Origin: Branchiostoma floridae
Lineage: Eukaryota; Chordata; Leptocardii; Amphioxiformes; Branchiostomatidae
Length of the DNA: 64,000 bases
Direction: 5' to 3'
Assembly: GCF_000003815.2 (NCBI RefSeq)
Contig: NC_049992.1
Location: 18,646,396-18,710,395, forward strand
In this document: positions 20,740-31,745 of the stretch, in pieces
Layout: every line of letters starts with the position of its first letter
Position numbering within the stretch: position 1 is the first letter of the stretch
Notes under the pieces: generated by a model
Seen by the model: only the letters and a program-made list of their open reading frames with translations
Databases searched by the model: none
What the model was told of the DNA's origin: nothing
Program-made: the position numbers and the translations under genes

Positions 20740-22650
20740 TTGCTTTCAACGCTACCTCTCCAACATCTTTTTCTGTAACTATCGATCTCCACCTCTGTAA
20801 AGAAAGTTCAGAGAGTTTTCTGAAAAGTAAGCTCAAAGGCAAAGGTAACGGAACGATATCGGTAACATACGATACTACTGGAAAAAATAAACGCTACCTT
20901 TCCGACATCTTTCTTGCACCTGTACATAGCATCTTTTTGTGTAAAGTGAGCTCAATGGTAACGTAAAGACATTGGAAAGATACCATATGTTATATTTATG
21001 TTTCACCCATGAGGATATTTTGATTTTCCTGGTTTCGTCANNNNNNNNNNNNNNNNNNNNNNNNNNNNNNNNNNNNNNNNNNNNNNNNNNNNNNNNNNNN
21101 NNNNNNNNNNNNNNNNNNNNNNNNNNNNNNNNNNNNNNNNNNNNNNNNNNNNNNNNNNNNNNNNNNNNNNNNNNNNNNNNNNNNNNNNNNNNNNNNNNNN
21201 NNNNNNNNNNNNNNNNNNNNNNNNNNNNNNNNNNNNNNNNNNNNNNNNNNNNNNNNNNNNNNNNNNNNNNNNNNNNNNNNNNNNNNNNNNNNNNNNNNNN
21301 NNNNNNNNNNNNNNNNNNNNNNNNNNNNNNNNNNNNNNNNNNNNNNNNNNNNNNNNNNNNNNNNNNNNNNNNNNNNNNNNNNNNNNNNNNNNNNNNNNNN
21401 NNNNNNNNNNNNNNNNNNNNNNNNNNNNNNNNNNNNNNNNNNNNNNNNNNNNNNNNNNNNNNNNNNNNNNNNNNNNNNNNNNNNNNNNNNNNNNNNNNNN
21501 NNNNNNNNNNNNNNNNNNNNNNNNNNNNNNNNNNNNNNNNNNNNNNNNNNNNNNNNNNNNNNNNNNNNNNNNNNNNNNNNNNNNNNNNNNNNNNNNNNNN
21601 NNNNNNNNNNNNNNNNNNNNNNNNNNNNNNNNNNNNNNNNNNNNNNNNNNNNNNNNNNNNNNNNNNNNNNNNNNNNNNNNNNNNNNNNNNNNNNNNNNNN
21701 NNNNNNNNNNNNNNNNNNNNNNNNNNNNNNNNNNNNNNNNNNNNNNNNNNNNNNNNNNNNNNNNNNNNNNNNNNNNNNNNNNNNNNNNNNNNNNNNNNNN
21801 NNNNNNNNNNNNNNNNNNNNNNNNNNNNNNNNNNNNNNNNNNNNNNNNNNNNNNNNNNNNNNNNNNNNNNNNNNNNNNNNNNNNNNNNNNNNNNNNNNNN
21901 NNNNNNNNNNNNNNNNNNNNNNNNNNNNNNNNNNNNNNNNNNNNNNNACTCTTAATTTGGTAAAAGTAATGCCTCTTCTTCAAGTAATGATTAACGCTAC
22001 CTTTCCGACATCTTTTTTCCACCTATACATAAAAGGGGGGAGGTTTGCTTAAACCTCCCCCCTTTTATGTAAAGTCAGCTCAAATGTAGCGGAAAGACAT
22101 CGGAAAGATTGTATCTTTTATATGTAGCTTTCACACAGGACGAGATTTGCTTTTCTTTGTTAAACTCAACACGCTAACACACAGCAAGAGCTATGGGCAG
22201 CAGCGTATGTTTTAGTGAACGACGCATGTGGTATATTGAACGGAAAATACTCTTAATTTGGTAAAAGCAATGCCTCTTCTTCAAGTAATGATTAACGCTA
22301 CCTTTCCGACACCTTTTTTCCACCTATACATAAAAGGGGGGAGGTTTGCTTAAACCTCCCCCCTTTTATGGAAAGTCAGCTCAATTGTAACGGAAAGACA
22401 TCGGAAAGATTGTATCTGTTATAGGTAGCTTTCACACTGGAGGAGATTTTCTTTTCTTGGGTAAACTTGAACACGCGAACGCAGCAGGAGCTATTCATTT
22501 GAAGCCGCTGCTTTATTGAACGTCACATGTGGTATATTGAGCGCAAAATACTCTTAATTTGGGAAAAGCAATGCCTCTTCTTAAAAATAAACTCTACCAT
22601 TCCGACATCTTTTTTTGCACCTATGCTTCAAAGGTGGAGGTCCATAGACC
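20740..22650. repeat. 301-bp tandem repeat with a 42-bp perfect palindrome, interrupted by an assembly gap
   Basis: Units begin ACTCTTAATTTGG at 21948, 22249 and 22550, exactly 301 bp apart; the third breaks down after about 100 bp. Units 1 and 2 each contain a perfect inverted repeat with a 19-bp arm, CATAAAAGGGGGGAGGTTT, and a GCTT loop (22028-22069 and 22329-22370). Around it, CTTTCCGACATC on the left and GATGTCTTTCC-like sequence on the right form a longer imperfect palindrome. Related words (ACGCTACCTTTCCGACATCT) occur at 20890, before the gap 21041-21947, so the gap probably contains more units. Confidence 0.85.
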
Positions 22651-23044
22651 TATACTACTAAAAGAATGCAAATGATATCAATTGTTACTTACGCGCCATG
22701 AAAAGATATCATCTCCTATTGGAAATTTCCACCTTAGAGAACCACTCAAATAAAAAAAGGCGAAAGTCAACTGATTGTATGTGAACGTATGGTCGGTTCA
22801 AAGCCTGTAGATGTTTTCTGTACATAAGCAATACCCGTTTCATATACGGCACATATAAGGATGCTTAAAGGTTAAGTAAAGATATTACATGTATTTAATC
22901 TGCCTTAACGAATACGGAAAGGTTACGGAAATGTAAAACCATGGTTTCCGTGGTCTTTACGATACCGTAAACTCTGCGGAAATATTTTCCCACCTTTAGG
23001 CTACATTTAATTATCTCGGAAAGTATGCTTAAATATTCGTTTTC

Positions 23045-23400
23045 GTGCTGTGTTAGGCGCGATTCGATCGGACGACGAGTCTGCCAGCTCTAAGTTACCA
23101 GGAGGCATGANNNNNNNNNNNNNNNNNNNNNNNNNNNNNNNNNNNNNNNNNNNNNNNNNNNNNNNNNNNNNNNNNNNNNNNNNNNNNNNNNNNNNNNNNN
23201 NNNNNNNNNNCCGATCGAATCGTAATCTCCAAGCAGATCCTATGGTAGCAAACGCTGGCAGAGGAGTGAAGCCGGGTTAGGAGTGTGTTTGGCTACAAAT
23301 GTACACCTCTTGGCTGACTACACTCCTTGGCCAGTTTGGTACTATTTTATGCCATTGTAAGATCTGCTTGGAGATTAATCGAATCGCGCCTAATGTGAGG
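23045..23400. mobile_element. TIR element, TCACATNAGGCGAAAATCGAT family, with a gap
   Basis: The left part reads GGCGCGATTCGATCGGACGA, then GGAGGCATGA at the gap 23111-23210. The right part ends CGCCTAATGTGAGGGGGGTA. Inside are inverted CCAAGCAGATC and GATCTGCTTGG words belonging to another element family, so this may be one element inserted in another. Confidence 0.55.
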
Positions 23401-23719
23401 GGGGTATTAAGAATGCTCCAGTTTGCGATCGTGCGATGACCTTGAGATGATCGTACGACGAACGCACGACGAATGTGACCGGGCCAAAGTGATCCAACCA
23501 AGAAAAATTCGACCGCCAACTTGAAACCATATCGCGAGTACTCCATTTTTTCCTATCTCGAAGTTGTATCCCCGCAAATATTCTCCACTTTACAATTCAC
23601 CATGGAGTGCACTATGTATGATATGTTACGCAATAAGTTATTCACATTGCTATGTCTAAATACTACATATTTTAAGATACTAGATACCAGAAGTAGATTT
23701 GACTATATCTATATCTAGA

Positions 23720-24000
23720 TCGGACAGCTATCACAATGGTAAGATATGTAAATACTTAAAAGATTGCTTTGTAATTACATTGGTATAGATAGATAGTGCC
23801 ATTCACGTTCATCCCCACCTGATTAAATGGAGGCTTTCTTATTATCCTATATTGTTAGATTACTATAATTTCATTTTATTGTTTCATATGAAAATTTTAA
23901 GATATATTCTGTATTCCTTTTCTTGATAGTTTATAGTTGACCATACAAAAGTCACTGTACCTATTTGTCGTGTCAATAAAGCTTGATTGATTGGTTGGTT
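23720..24000 (+). mobile_element. Probable LINE 3' tail
   Basis: AT-rich stretch ending AATAAAGCTTGATTGATTGG and short TTGG/TTGA repeats, the usual look of a LINE 3' end. No coding part is present. Called from the tail pattern alone. Confidence 0.35.
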
Positions 24001-25360
24001 GTTTTATATGGACGACATTCACGCACGCCCGTACTTATCAATCATATATCTATATATTTTATATATCTATTTATTTTCCCGTAGGCTAATTGCAAGGGTA
24101 CAGACAGTAAAAAGTAACAATCATAAAAGAGCAACAGGCACAGACGTCGACAATGACAGAAACGTAGAATTTGGGAGTGCACAGTGTAATATTTACCTTC
24201 AACACCCCCCCCCCCCTTCTTCTGATACACAGGGCCGCTGGCTTTACGTCACCGTCCAAAATTAGGATTGACAGATACAATCACTTACATCATCATGTGC
24301 TAAACGTAGAAATAACAACAACAATAAACACATGACATCATTCTGCGCTCCATTTCTTGTACTATGACGCAATCTATGAGTCAGATATACACTACCAATA
24401 TGTAGATTAGATCTTCGGGGGGGGGGGGGGCCTTTTTAAAGCACTGCATATGGTTGTGACCATATATGGAACCAGGGAGCATGGCTATACCCAAAAACGG
24501 AGCCTAAAGGATAAGAAACCCCAAAGAAAGCGTCTTCTGACCAGGTTGTTTACTAAGGAACGTGACTCATATAAAACGGGATGAAATGATGTCCTACTGG
24601 ATATATAAAAGAGGAAAAGCTGTAGCTTTTGGTCAGTAATTTCGAGATCGTCAGGTCGAGTTGTCCGGTGACTTCCATTTTCCAGAGCGGTATCTACCAG
24701 TGCAGTATTGTCAAACAAAGTAAGTTATCGTTTTTTTTAATGTACAACAACGCAGTGTCCGTATTTGTAGTCGAGAATTTCTTTTTTGTAATTCGAAGTA
24801 TTTTCAGGCTCTAGCGTTAGTATCTTTAAGAACGTACGTTAGGAACTGGGTTGCTGATAGGAAAGAATCGTTCTTGAAAGGTCTTGAAAGAATGCGGTTC
24901 TTATTGACAAATGCTAGCACATACATGTGATTCTGAGTCGGGAACATTGGCGCACCAAATCGCGTGTGTTTGTGCAATGAAATAACAAAGTAATTAGCAA
25001 GTAACATAGTAGGATATAATTGACTTTCGTGACAAGCAAGAGCATACAGTAAGTGGTCATATGCCTATCATGTTAATGTTATTGCCATTATGCATAATAT
25101 GTACCCACATGCTCCTGGTGCATTTGCGACTCAATTTCACAGCCCCAATCCACATTCGTCAAATCGTAGAAATACAAAATAAAACATTAAAATGCTTCAA
25201 TACTTGACGGACGTGCTTCCACCCTGTGATTGGTCAAGCAGTTAACTGCCGTGCTATCATTTGTTGTGCTGCAAATTGTGATAGACAGTTGTAATCGGTC
25301 TATTCAGCGGTCCAGGTCCAGGTACTGTATGCACCTGCCCTTACCTGGCTCCTGATGACT

Positions 25361-25627
25361 CCATATATGGTGAAGGCATCCTTCCGCAGGGGGTTTATTT
25401 ATTCAGGGCGGAGTCCAAAGTGCACTGAACAGCTCATACCCATATATGGTCATGCGTTAGGAACTATCCGCCATTCGAGCCCTACCCGGAAACGGAAGTG
25501 ATGTCACCCAGGTGCTCATACTGGTAAGACTTGTTCTTGGCGGGCACCGTAGGCACAAGTTCCCCCTCCCCTTACAGTCTTCAATCGGCAAATTTCAGGC
25601 CTTTTCGTCGCTGCTGATCATTTAGAG
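25361..25627 (+). promoter_or_regulatory. Candidate cofilin promoter and 5' noncoding exon
   Basis: Two perfect CArG boxes, CCATATATGG at 25361-25370 and 25440-25449, are followed at 25486-25500 by ETS-type CCGGAAACGGAAG and at 25499 by TGATGTCA, a CRE-like site. A possible donor GAG|GTAGGG at 25627 would end a noncoding exon. The ATG exon at 26641 is preceded by an acceptor (TTTTTCTGTAG), which requires some upstream 5' UTR exon. CArG plus ETS is the classic serum-response arrangement; the transcription start is inferred and not seen. Confidence 0.4.
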
Positions 25628-26179
25628 GTAGGGCTAGACCTTCTACACCAACTACAGATTATTTTTTTGTGTTGTATGGGGATCATTTTGACAGGCTTTT
25701 GAAACTATCCTTTGTTGAGGTGTCGGCACGGCATGGCGGAAGCATGTCTTTGATAAAATTTGACACCGGAATTTGGATAGTTTTAACTGAACCAAGGAGG
25801 GTCGTTACATGTGGAGTGTATGAAAATTCTAGTTTGGACGCCTTGTTCTCTGTTTAAAGTTGTAGTAACGTGGCACAAGCGTTAACGTGACCCAGATATA
25901 AGGGATCAAATTCTGTGGACCCGGAGGGCGGAGGTTCAGACCTTGTGACTCACAATTTTGTGCGGGATGGTGACGTAAATTTGATGGCCCAACACTTGTC
26001 GAGAGACACAGGAGTCAAAATACAAGAGTTGGCGAGGCCACATTTCCAAATAGCTTTGATAAAATGGCGATAACATCTTTGTCTTCGGAGGTTTTTTTTA
26101 TTTACTCATGGATGAAGGCCCCTTTTTGGCCGGTGTTGGGGGCTAATATGTACCCCCAGGCTGGGAGGGTCATCGTTCT

Positions 26180-26387
26180 CCATATATGGAGTCCAACTTC
26201 CAAATATGGTGTTTGCCCGGTGTTGTAGACTGACATGTAGCCCCAAGATGTGTGGCCCTTTTGTTCCATATATGGATTGTAACTTCCAAATATGGCGTAT
26301 ACCCAGTGTTGCAGGTTGTCCTAACAGCCCCTCATTTGGAGCCCCCTCCCATATATGGAAGTGCAACTGCACAACTTCCTTATATGG
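26180..26387 (+). promoter_or_regulatory. Cluster of six CArG boxes (SRF sites) upstream of cofilin
   Basis: Perfect CC(A/T)6GG sites: 26180-26189, 26200-26209, 26266-26275, 26286-26295, 26349-26358, 26378-26387. They come as three pairs (starts 20, 20 and 29 bp apart) in a degenerate repeat of about 85 bp, ending about 250 bp before the initiator ATG. Three more lie at 24460-24469, 25361-25370 and 25440-25449. SRF with MRTF drives actin-cytoskeleton genes in animals, and cofilin is one of that set, so the location makes biological sense. Confidence 0.6.
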
Positions 26388-26640
26388 CATGGAGGATGTC
26401 TGTATGAATCAGATAGTAGCAGGTCAGGACATAATGTGTGCCAAAATAAGGTCACTTCAAATATTTCCTTAGTTACAATCAACAGACACCAGAAAAAACC
26501 AACTAGTTTACTAGTAAGTTTAACAGCTTATGCATACATGTACAGTACACCAACATTTTTGTTTGTTTGTTTGTTAAATTGTTTTGTTTTTCTGTAGGTC
26601 CATATCCTCAATTCAAGTCGATATTCCAAAGGTGAAGAAT

Positions 26641-29600
26641 CATGGTAAGTCTTTATTTAGTTTCTAAGTAGTAGTTTGAAGAATTTTTATTCATACATAT
26701 ACAAATAACAATGACTGGTTTGTTAAAACGTTGGGACAGTACAAGTCTTCATTCTGGATCTTTTTTATTTATTTATATGGAGACGGGTTGGAGTTTTGTG
26801 CGCGGGAGAAATTTGTGTGGGGAAAAAATAAAGTTCGTAAGATATGTCAGAAAATGTGTACTATGACAACCTTATTCAGATGTGGCCGCATGTACATTTG
26901 TATCCAAAATTTTTTGTTTGAACTTCTGGTCCCTTGGGAATAGATCAGCTGGCTCTCAAGGGATTCGAAAGATTTAAGGGAGTTATAAGAATTTCGTACT
27001 GCGCCTTTTTGAAATATTTTAGGAAATAATTTTTTCCAGCGCAAATTCCTCTTGCGCGCAAATTTTTCCAGCGCAGAAAACCCATTCCCTTGTACATGAT
27101 ATTCTTCACCATTTATATATACAATAAAATATTGTACTAGAATATTATCAATCTGGTGTATTGGTGTTATTATTTGTGACCACCACGCTAAATGGAGGAC
27201 CATTTTACGATTGTTTTCAACTAGTGTAAGGGTAATTTTGTAGTACGTAACTTGTGTAATGATGTCAGATCGAATGTGAAAAATGTTCATATGACCTTCC
27301 AATGCAAACTGACAAAAATACCTTAGTACATGTGGTTAAAGCCTGATCTCATTGATGTATTACTCCGAGTGTGTAGTCTAAAAGAGATCCAAGCCAAAAA
27401 ATTAATGTCTGCATGGACGCATTTTTTTTAGCGGTAAGAAATTCCCTTTTAGCCAGCCGAACTGATCTGAAAAGTTCGATTGGTGAAAGCTTGTTTGTAA
27501 CCGAAGAAATTAGCATGTAAATTTTGGCAGCCGTGCGCTAGGTCGGAGGTACACAGTCCTAGGTTCTGAGTGGTGCTGTTGTACAGTAACAGCGGAAAAG
27601 TGCCTCTTGTGGGGATTGATTAATTTTAGTTTATAATTGCTATAAACAAAGAACATATGTCTATTTGACGTTGGCAATATTTTCCCACGATATAGGGTAC
27701 ATGTAAATGTGCTCAACATGAAAAATATGCTAAACCTCGCTGTTGCTTCAGTATGAACGCGCCCAAATAAAACACGTACTGTAAATGCATTTAAGTTCGC
27801 GGGGATTGAATTTCGCGGTAGCGGGAAAAGGGACTTTTCGCGGTGGTTTTAAGTACGCTGTAGCACCATGCACTGTAGTCTCTTACTGCCATGGAAAAAT
27901 GTTGGCGGTGGTTTTAAGTTCGCGGTGAAGCTGCAAAAGTTTCTGTATTTACAGTATGATAACATGAAAATCTATGGGAAGAAAAAAAAACTCATCAATG
28001 AGACCTTACACAATTGCAAAAGAAAATTTAACATATTATGATAATGTTTTTTTTTACTTTTCTAGGCTTCTGGCATCAAGGTTACAGATGAAGTGGTCGC
28101 AGCTTACGACGAGGTGAAACAAAAGCACAAGTACAAGTACGTGACCTTCAAGGTGTCTGACTGTGAGACAAAGATCATCGTAGATACCAAGGTTGAGGTA
28201 AGGCGGCTAGAGGGTGCATACCTACACAAGTTCTACCTTGCATGAAAAGCTATCTGCAACCAAAATGTCAAGACTATAGCATGTCCAGGAGTCCAAAAGA
28301 TCAAAAAAATGGTTTTGCTGCAGTACCAAGGTTGCAGGCCAGGGGGCCCAAAACCTACCTTGACCTTTATCTTCCCATCCCATGTCCACATAGCAACTGT
28401 CATCACAATCCATCCAGAGGTTCCCATAGTTATGCTGCTCGCAAATATCCCGACACACATACATGTGGCAAAAACTGTACCTCCATTTTTCATGGAGAAA
28501 ATATACTACGGATATGCATTGTCGGGAATCATTGTATAAGGCACAAAAAAGACAAAGACATGCGTTAGAAAATGATTTCGCAACATGTAAGTGATGAACA
28601 ATGTTCATCACTCAGATGTCACATCGAAAATTGTTTGTCCCGTAACTTATGGGATATATTGTAGAACTTTGGCGCCAAAATTTCAATGTTCTGAACTTAA
28701 AAAGCTCCAGTCAGGTTGACATTTGTAACTTATTTCCAACTTATCTGCATCATTTTATCACGTTTCTAGCGCTAATTAAGAGCGCCAAAGTAAGCCGCGA
28801 TCAAATTCAGTAACTCAGTCCTAGATTTCCGAATCGACCGTTGCGGTCGCAGATTTTCGTGGGACTTTCAACAAACTTAAGTAACGATTCGAGTGAACAA
28901 CCGAACGCGTTCTAGAGCGCACCTTGGTTCATCAGAAAGTTAGATAAAATGGCGGACAAGTCAAGCAGGGGAGGGAAGTGCGCATATTTCAAGACGTCCT
29001 CACTGCACAATTAAGTCGTATCCATACGTTGTGAAGATTGCTGTGAAGTGTAATGTGTAATGTGGTAGATTCAACTCATACTGTAGAAAAATGACCAAAT
29101 ACAGTGACTTTATCTTTTACAATATATAATAAGCTGACAAGCTGTTGTACGTCTGTACCTTATTTCAGTCGTCGACCTACGAGGAATTCCAATCCAGTTT
29201 CCCGAACGATGGGGCCCGCTGGAGCATTTACGACTTTGACTACAAGAACAGGGAGGGTCAAGATCGTAACAAGTTGATCCTGGTCAGCTGGTCAGTACCT
29301 TTTTCCTTAAACGTTAAAGATGAGGCGACAAGTAATGATCTGATAAAGTAGAATCCATTTGATAGCACAATTGATTACTTCTGTTAATTGCACGGAATCC
29401 CTAAATCAGTCCTGTCCAGCTGGATAATTGCACGAAATGCGCCGGCAAAACACGTACGAACCTTATTTGATTCGCACGAACCTTGTGCAAATGACGTAAT
29501 GTCACGTGACCCGGCTGTGGCTGGCCGGTTTCGCATAAGGTCTGTGCAAATCGCATAAGGTTCGTGTGTGTCACATAGTGATTCGTGTGATTTTCATAAG

Positions 29601-31416
29601 GTTCGTGCGTATCACATAATGTTCGAACTCATAGGGTTCGTGCAAATGCTTAGGCGCCCCTGATCATAGAAGTCTATGGGAAGAAAAAACTTATGGATGA
29701 GACCATAAAAAAGAACTGATTGGAAAGTAAGGACAATTACATTTGTTGACAATCATTCTAAAACCTATTAGATACATACGTCGATGTAGGTTAGACATCC
29801 AGGTAATAAGATACGCCAAAAATAGTTACTCAAGCAACTGGATATGGTTTTGAAACGGTCAGACGTTTCGGATAGATCCACTATCCTGNNNNNNNNNNNN
29901 NNNNNNNNNNNNNNNNNNNNNNNNNNNNNNNNNNNNNNNNNNNNNNNNNNNNNNNNNNNNNNNNNNNNNNNNNNNNNNNNNNNNNNNNNNNNNNNNNNNN
30001 NNNNNNNNNNNNNNNNNNNNNNNNNNNNNNNNNNNNNNNNNNNNNNNNNNNNNNNNNNNNNNNNNNNNNNNNNNNNNNNNNNNNNNNNNNNNNNNNNNNN
30101 NNNNNNNNNNNNNNNNNNNNNNNNNNNNNNNNNNNNNNNNNNNNNNNNNNNNNNNNNNNNNNNNNNNNNNNNNNNNNNNNNNNNNNNNNNNNNNNNNNNN
30201 NNNNNNNNNNNNNNNNNNNNNNNNNNNNNNNNNNNNNNNNNNNNNNNNNNNNNNNNNNNNNNNNNNNNNNNNNNNNNNNNNNNNNNNNNNNNNNNNNNNN
30301 NNNNNNNNNNNNNNNNNNNNNNNNNNNNNNNNNNNNNNNNNNNNNNNNNNNNNNNNNNNNNNNNNNNNNNNNNNNNNNNNNNNNNNNNNNNNNNNNNNNN
30401 NNNNNNNNNNNNNNNNNNNNNNNNNNNNNNNNNNNNNNNNNNNNNNNNNNNNNNNNNNNNNNNNNNNNNNNNNNNNNNNNNNNNNNNNNNNNNNNNNNNN
30501 NNNNNNNNNNNNNNNNNNNNNNNNNNNNNNNNNNNNNNNNNNNNNNNNNNNNNNNNNNNNNNNNNNNNNNNNNNNNNNNNNNNNNNNNNNNNNNNNNNNN
30601 NNNNNNNNNNNNNNNNNNNNNNNNNNNNNNNNNNNNNNNNNNNNNNNNNNNNNNNNNNNNNNNNNNNNNNNNNNNNNNNNNNNNNNNNNNNNNNNNNNNN
30701 NNNNNNNNNNNNNNNNNNNNNNNNNNNNNNNNNNNNNNNNNNNNNNNNNNNNNNNNNNNNNNNNCATATCCAGTTGCTTGAGTAACTATTTTTGGCCTAT
30801 TAGATACATGGCATTGCAAAGATTACTAGGAAGCGTGCTTTTCCCCTACAGGTACTAGGTCATCCTCTTATATGGACTTGCATTGCTAGATATACTTTTT
30901 TCTGCATACCTGCACTGGTGCAGGTAACATTGAAAATTACCTGCACCAGACAACTTGTACCTGCACCAATATGAATTTAAGAAATATGGATCATACTTAA
31001 ATGGTTCAGGAACCATTGCTATTCTTTCTTTTATACTAAATAGGTGGTAACAGTCAATGCAGCTGATAACAATCTAGTACATCATAGGACATTTATGCAT
31101 AAAACCCAGTACATGGACCAGTGCAGGTTAGGTGCAGGTAGACACCAGAAATACCTGCACAGCTCCAATTTTACCTGCACTAACCTGGTGGTATTTTGAA
31201 GCCTGACTTGTTTAAAAATGTGTCAGGTTTTCACATGTGTTTTTTTTCTTCCTCACCAGGTGTCCAGACAGCGTTAAGGTCAAGGCCAAGATGATGCACG
31301 CATCGAGCACAGATGCCCTCAAGAAGAAGTGCCCGGCCACCAAGGTCCAGGCTACTGACTACGATGAACTCAACTTCGATGAAGTGAGGGAAAGGATCCT
31401 CACAACAAGCCAGTAG
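26641..31416 (+). CDS. CFL: Actin-depolymerising factor / cofilin, 137 aa, four coding exons
   Basis: Severs and depolymerises actin filaments in the cytoplasm. Coding exons: 26641-26643 (ATG alone, donor ATG|GTAAGT), 28066-28197, 29169-29290, 31260-31416 with stop TAG at 31414-31416. All junctions have GT/AG and consistent phase. The protein begins MASG, with Ser3 placed like the LIM-kinase phosphosite of the family. It continues through YVTFKVSD and WSIYDFDY to the conserved actin-binding helix, KMMHASSTDALKKK (about residues 96-109). The length is typical of short invertebrate and fungal ADFs; the vertebrate-type KKRK nuclear signal insert is absent. An exon consisting only of ATG is also characteristic of vertebrate cofilin genes. 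Intron 1 holds nested TIR elements and intron 3 an assembly gap. An acceptor just before the ATG implies an upstream noncoding exon. Confidence 0.95.
27344..28005. mobile_element. TIR element (GGTCTCATTGATG family) with another element nested inside
   Basis: Ends in inverted GATCTCATTGATG and CATCAATGAGACC and ends about 60 bp before cofilin exon 2. Uninterrupted relatives are 39482-39929 (same orientation) and 61191-61647 (opposite). At 27777-27956 a 180-bp element with ends TACTGTAAATGCA and TGTATTTACAGTA is inserted. A remnant of the right end also lies at 29668-29710. Confidence 0.75.
28255..28520 (+). repeat. Dispersed repeat family copy in cofilin intron 2
   Basis: Same landmark order as the 2147-2385 repeat: TTTTGCTGCAGTACCAAGG, GGGGGCCCAAAA, CACAATCCATCCAGAGGTT, TAGTTATGCTG. 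It begins about 60 bp after the exon 2 donor. Confidence 0.55.
29534..29650. repeat. Degenerate 23-bp tandem repeat
   Basis: Five or so units built on CATAAGGTTCGTGYRNAT, with CACGAACCTT-type inverses just upstream (29455-29485). Located in cofilin intron 3. Confidence 0.5.
29815..30796. mobile_element. TIR element whose interior is an assembly gap
   Basis: A perfect 32-bp inverted repeat starts GCCAAAAATAGTTACTCAAG at 29815 and ends with its inverse at 30796, flanking the gap 29889-30764. The word CCTATTAGATACAT occurs on both outer sides (29763-29776 and 30795-30808), which may mark a duplicated target. It lies in cofilin intron 3; the unresolved centre is probably repetitive. Confidence 0.6.
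30903..31200. repeat. Cluster of TACCTGCACC words
   Basis: ACCTGCAC and its inverse GTGCAGGT occur about ten times, grouped at both ends of the stretch, in cofilin intron 3 and ending about 60 bp before exon 4. The arrangement resembles the subterminal repeats of hAT-type elements such as 32752-33179, but I cannot define clean ends. Confidence 0.4.
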
Positions 31417-31499
31417 TGCCCCCAGATCAAAGCACCAATTCTCCCTTTTCACAGTGACCATGATCCTTTGCTGCAGGGACCCCCCCCCCCTCAGGTTTG

Positions 31500-31745
31500 C
31501 AGTAGTTTCGTAAAACCACTGGGTTCAAATCACAAACTCTACTCCTAAAGTCTTATTCTGCGGAACAAGGTCTTACCCAAGGTATAGTTTGATTCCAGAC
31601 TAGACATTATGTCCTTGGGAAAGGCACTGAACACAACTTTCCTCAGTCCATCCAGATGTAAAGATGGGTACATGACTTTGATTGGGTAGGTACGAGGCAT
31701 TGGAAGGAGACACAGTAAATAACACTGCCCCTACGACCCTACCTT
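31500..31745 (+). mobile_element. Degraded SINE in the cofilin 3' region
   Basis: The block CCTTGGGAAAGGCACTGAAC, then ACTTTCCTCAGTCCA, then GGTACATGACTTTG matches the body of the SINE at 3164-3673. A B-box-like AGTTTGATTCCAGAC precedes it at 31586. It lies 100-330 bp after the cofilin stop, so it is probably in the 3' UTR. A possible poly(A) signal AATAAA is at 32691-32696. Confidence 0.6.

Noticed and set aside
20972..22022. Long open frames on both strands
   Set aside because: They consist almost entirely of the assembly gap 21041-21947; undefined bases cannot contain a stop. The same applies to frames across 29889-30764, 23111-23210, 51317-51416 and 54480-54579.
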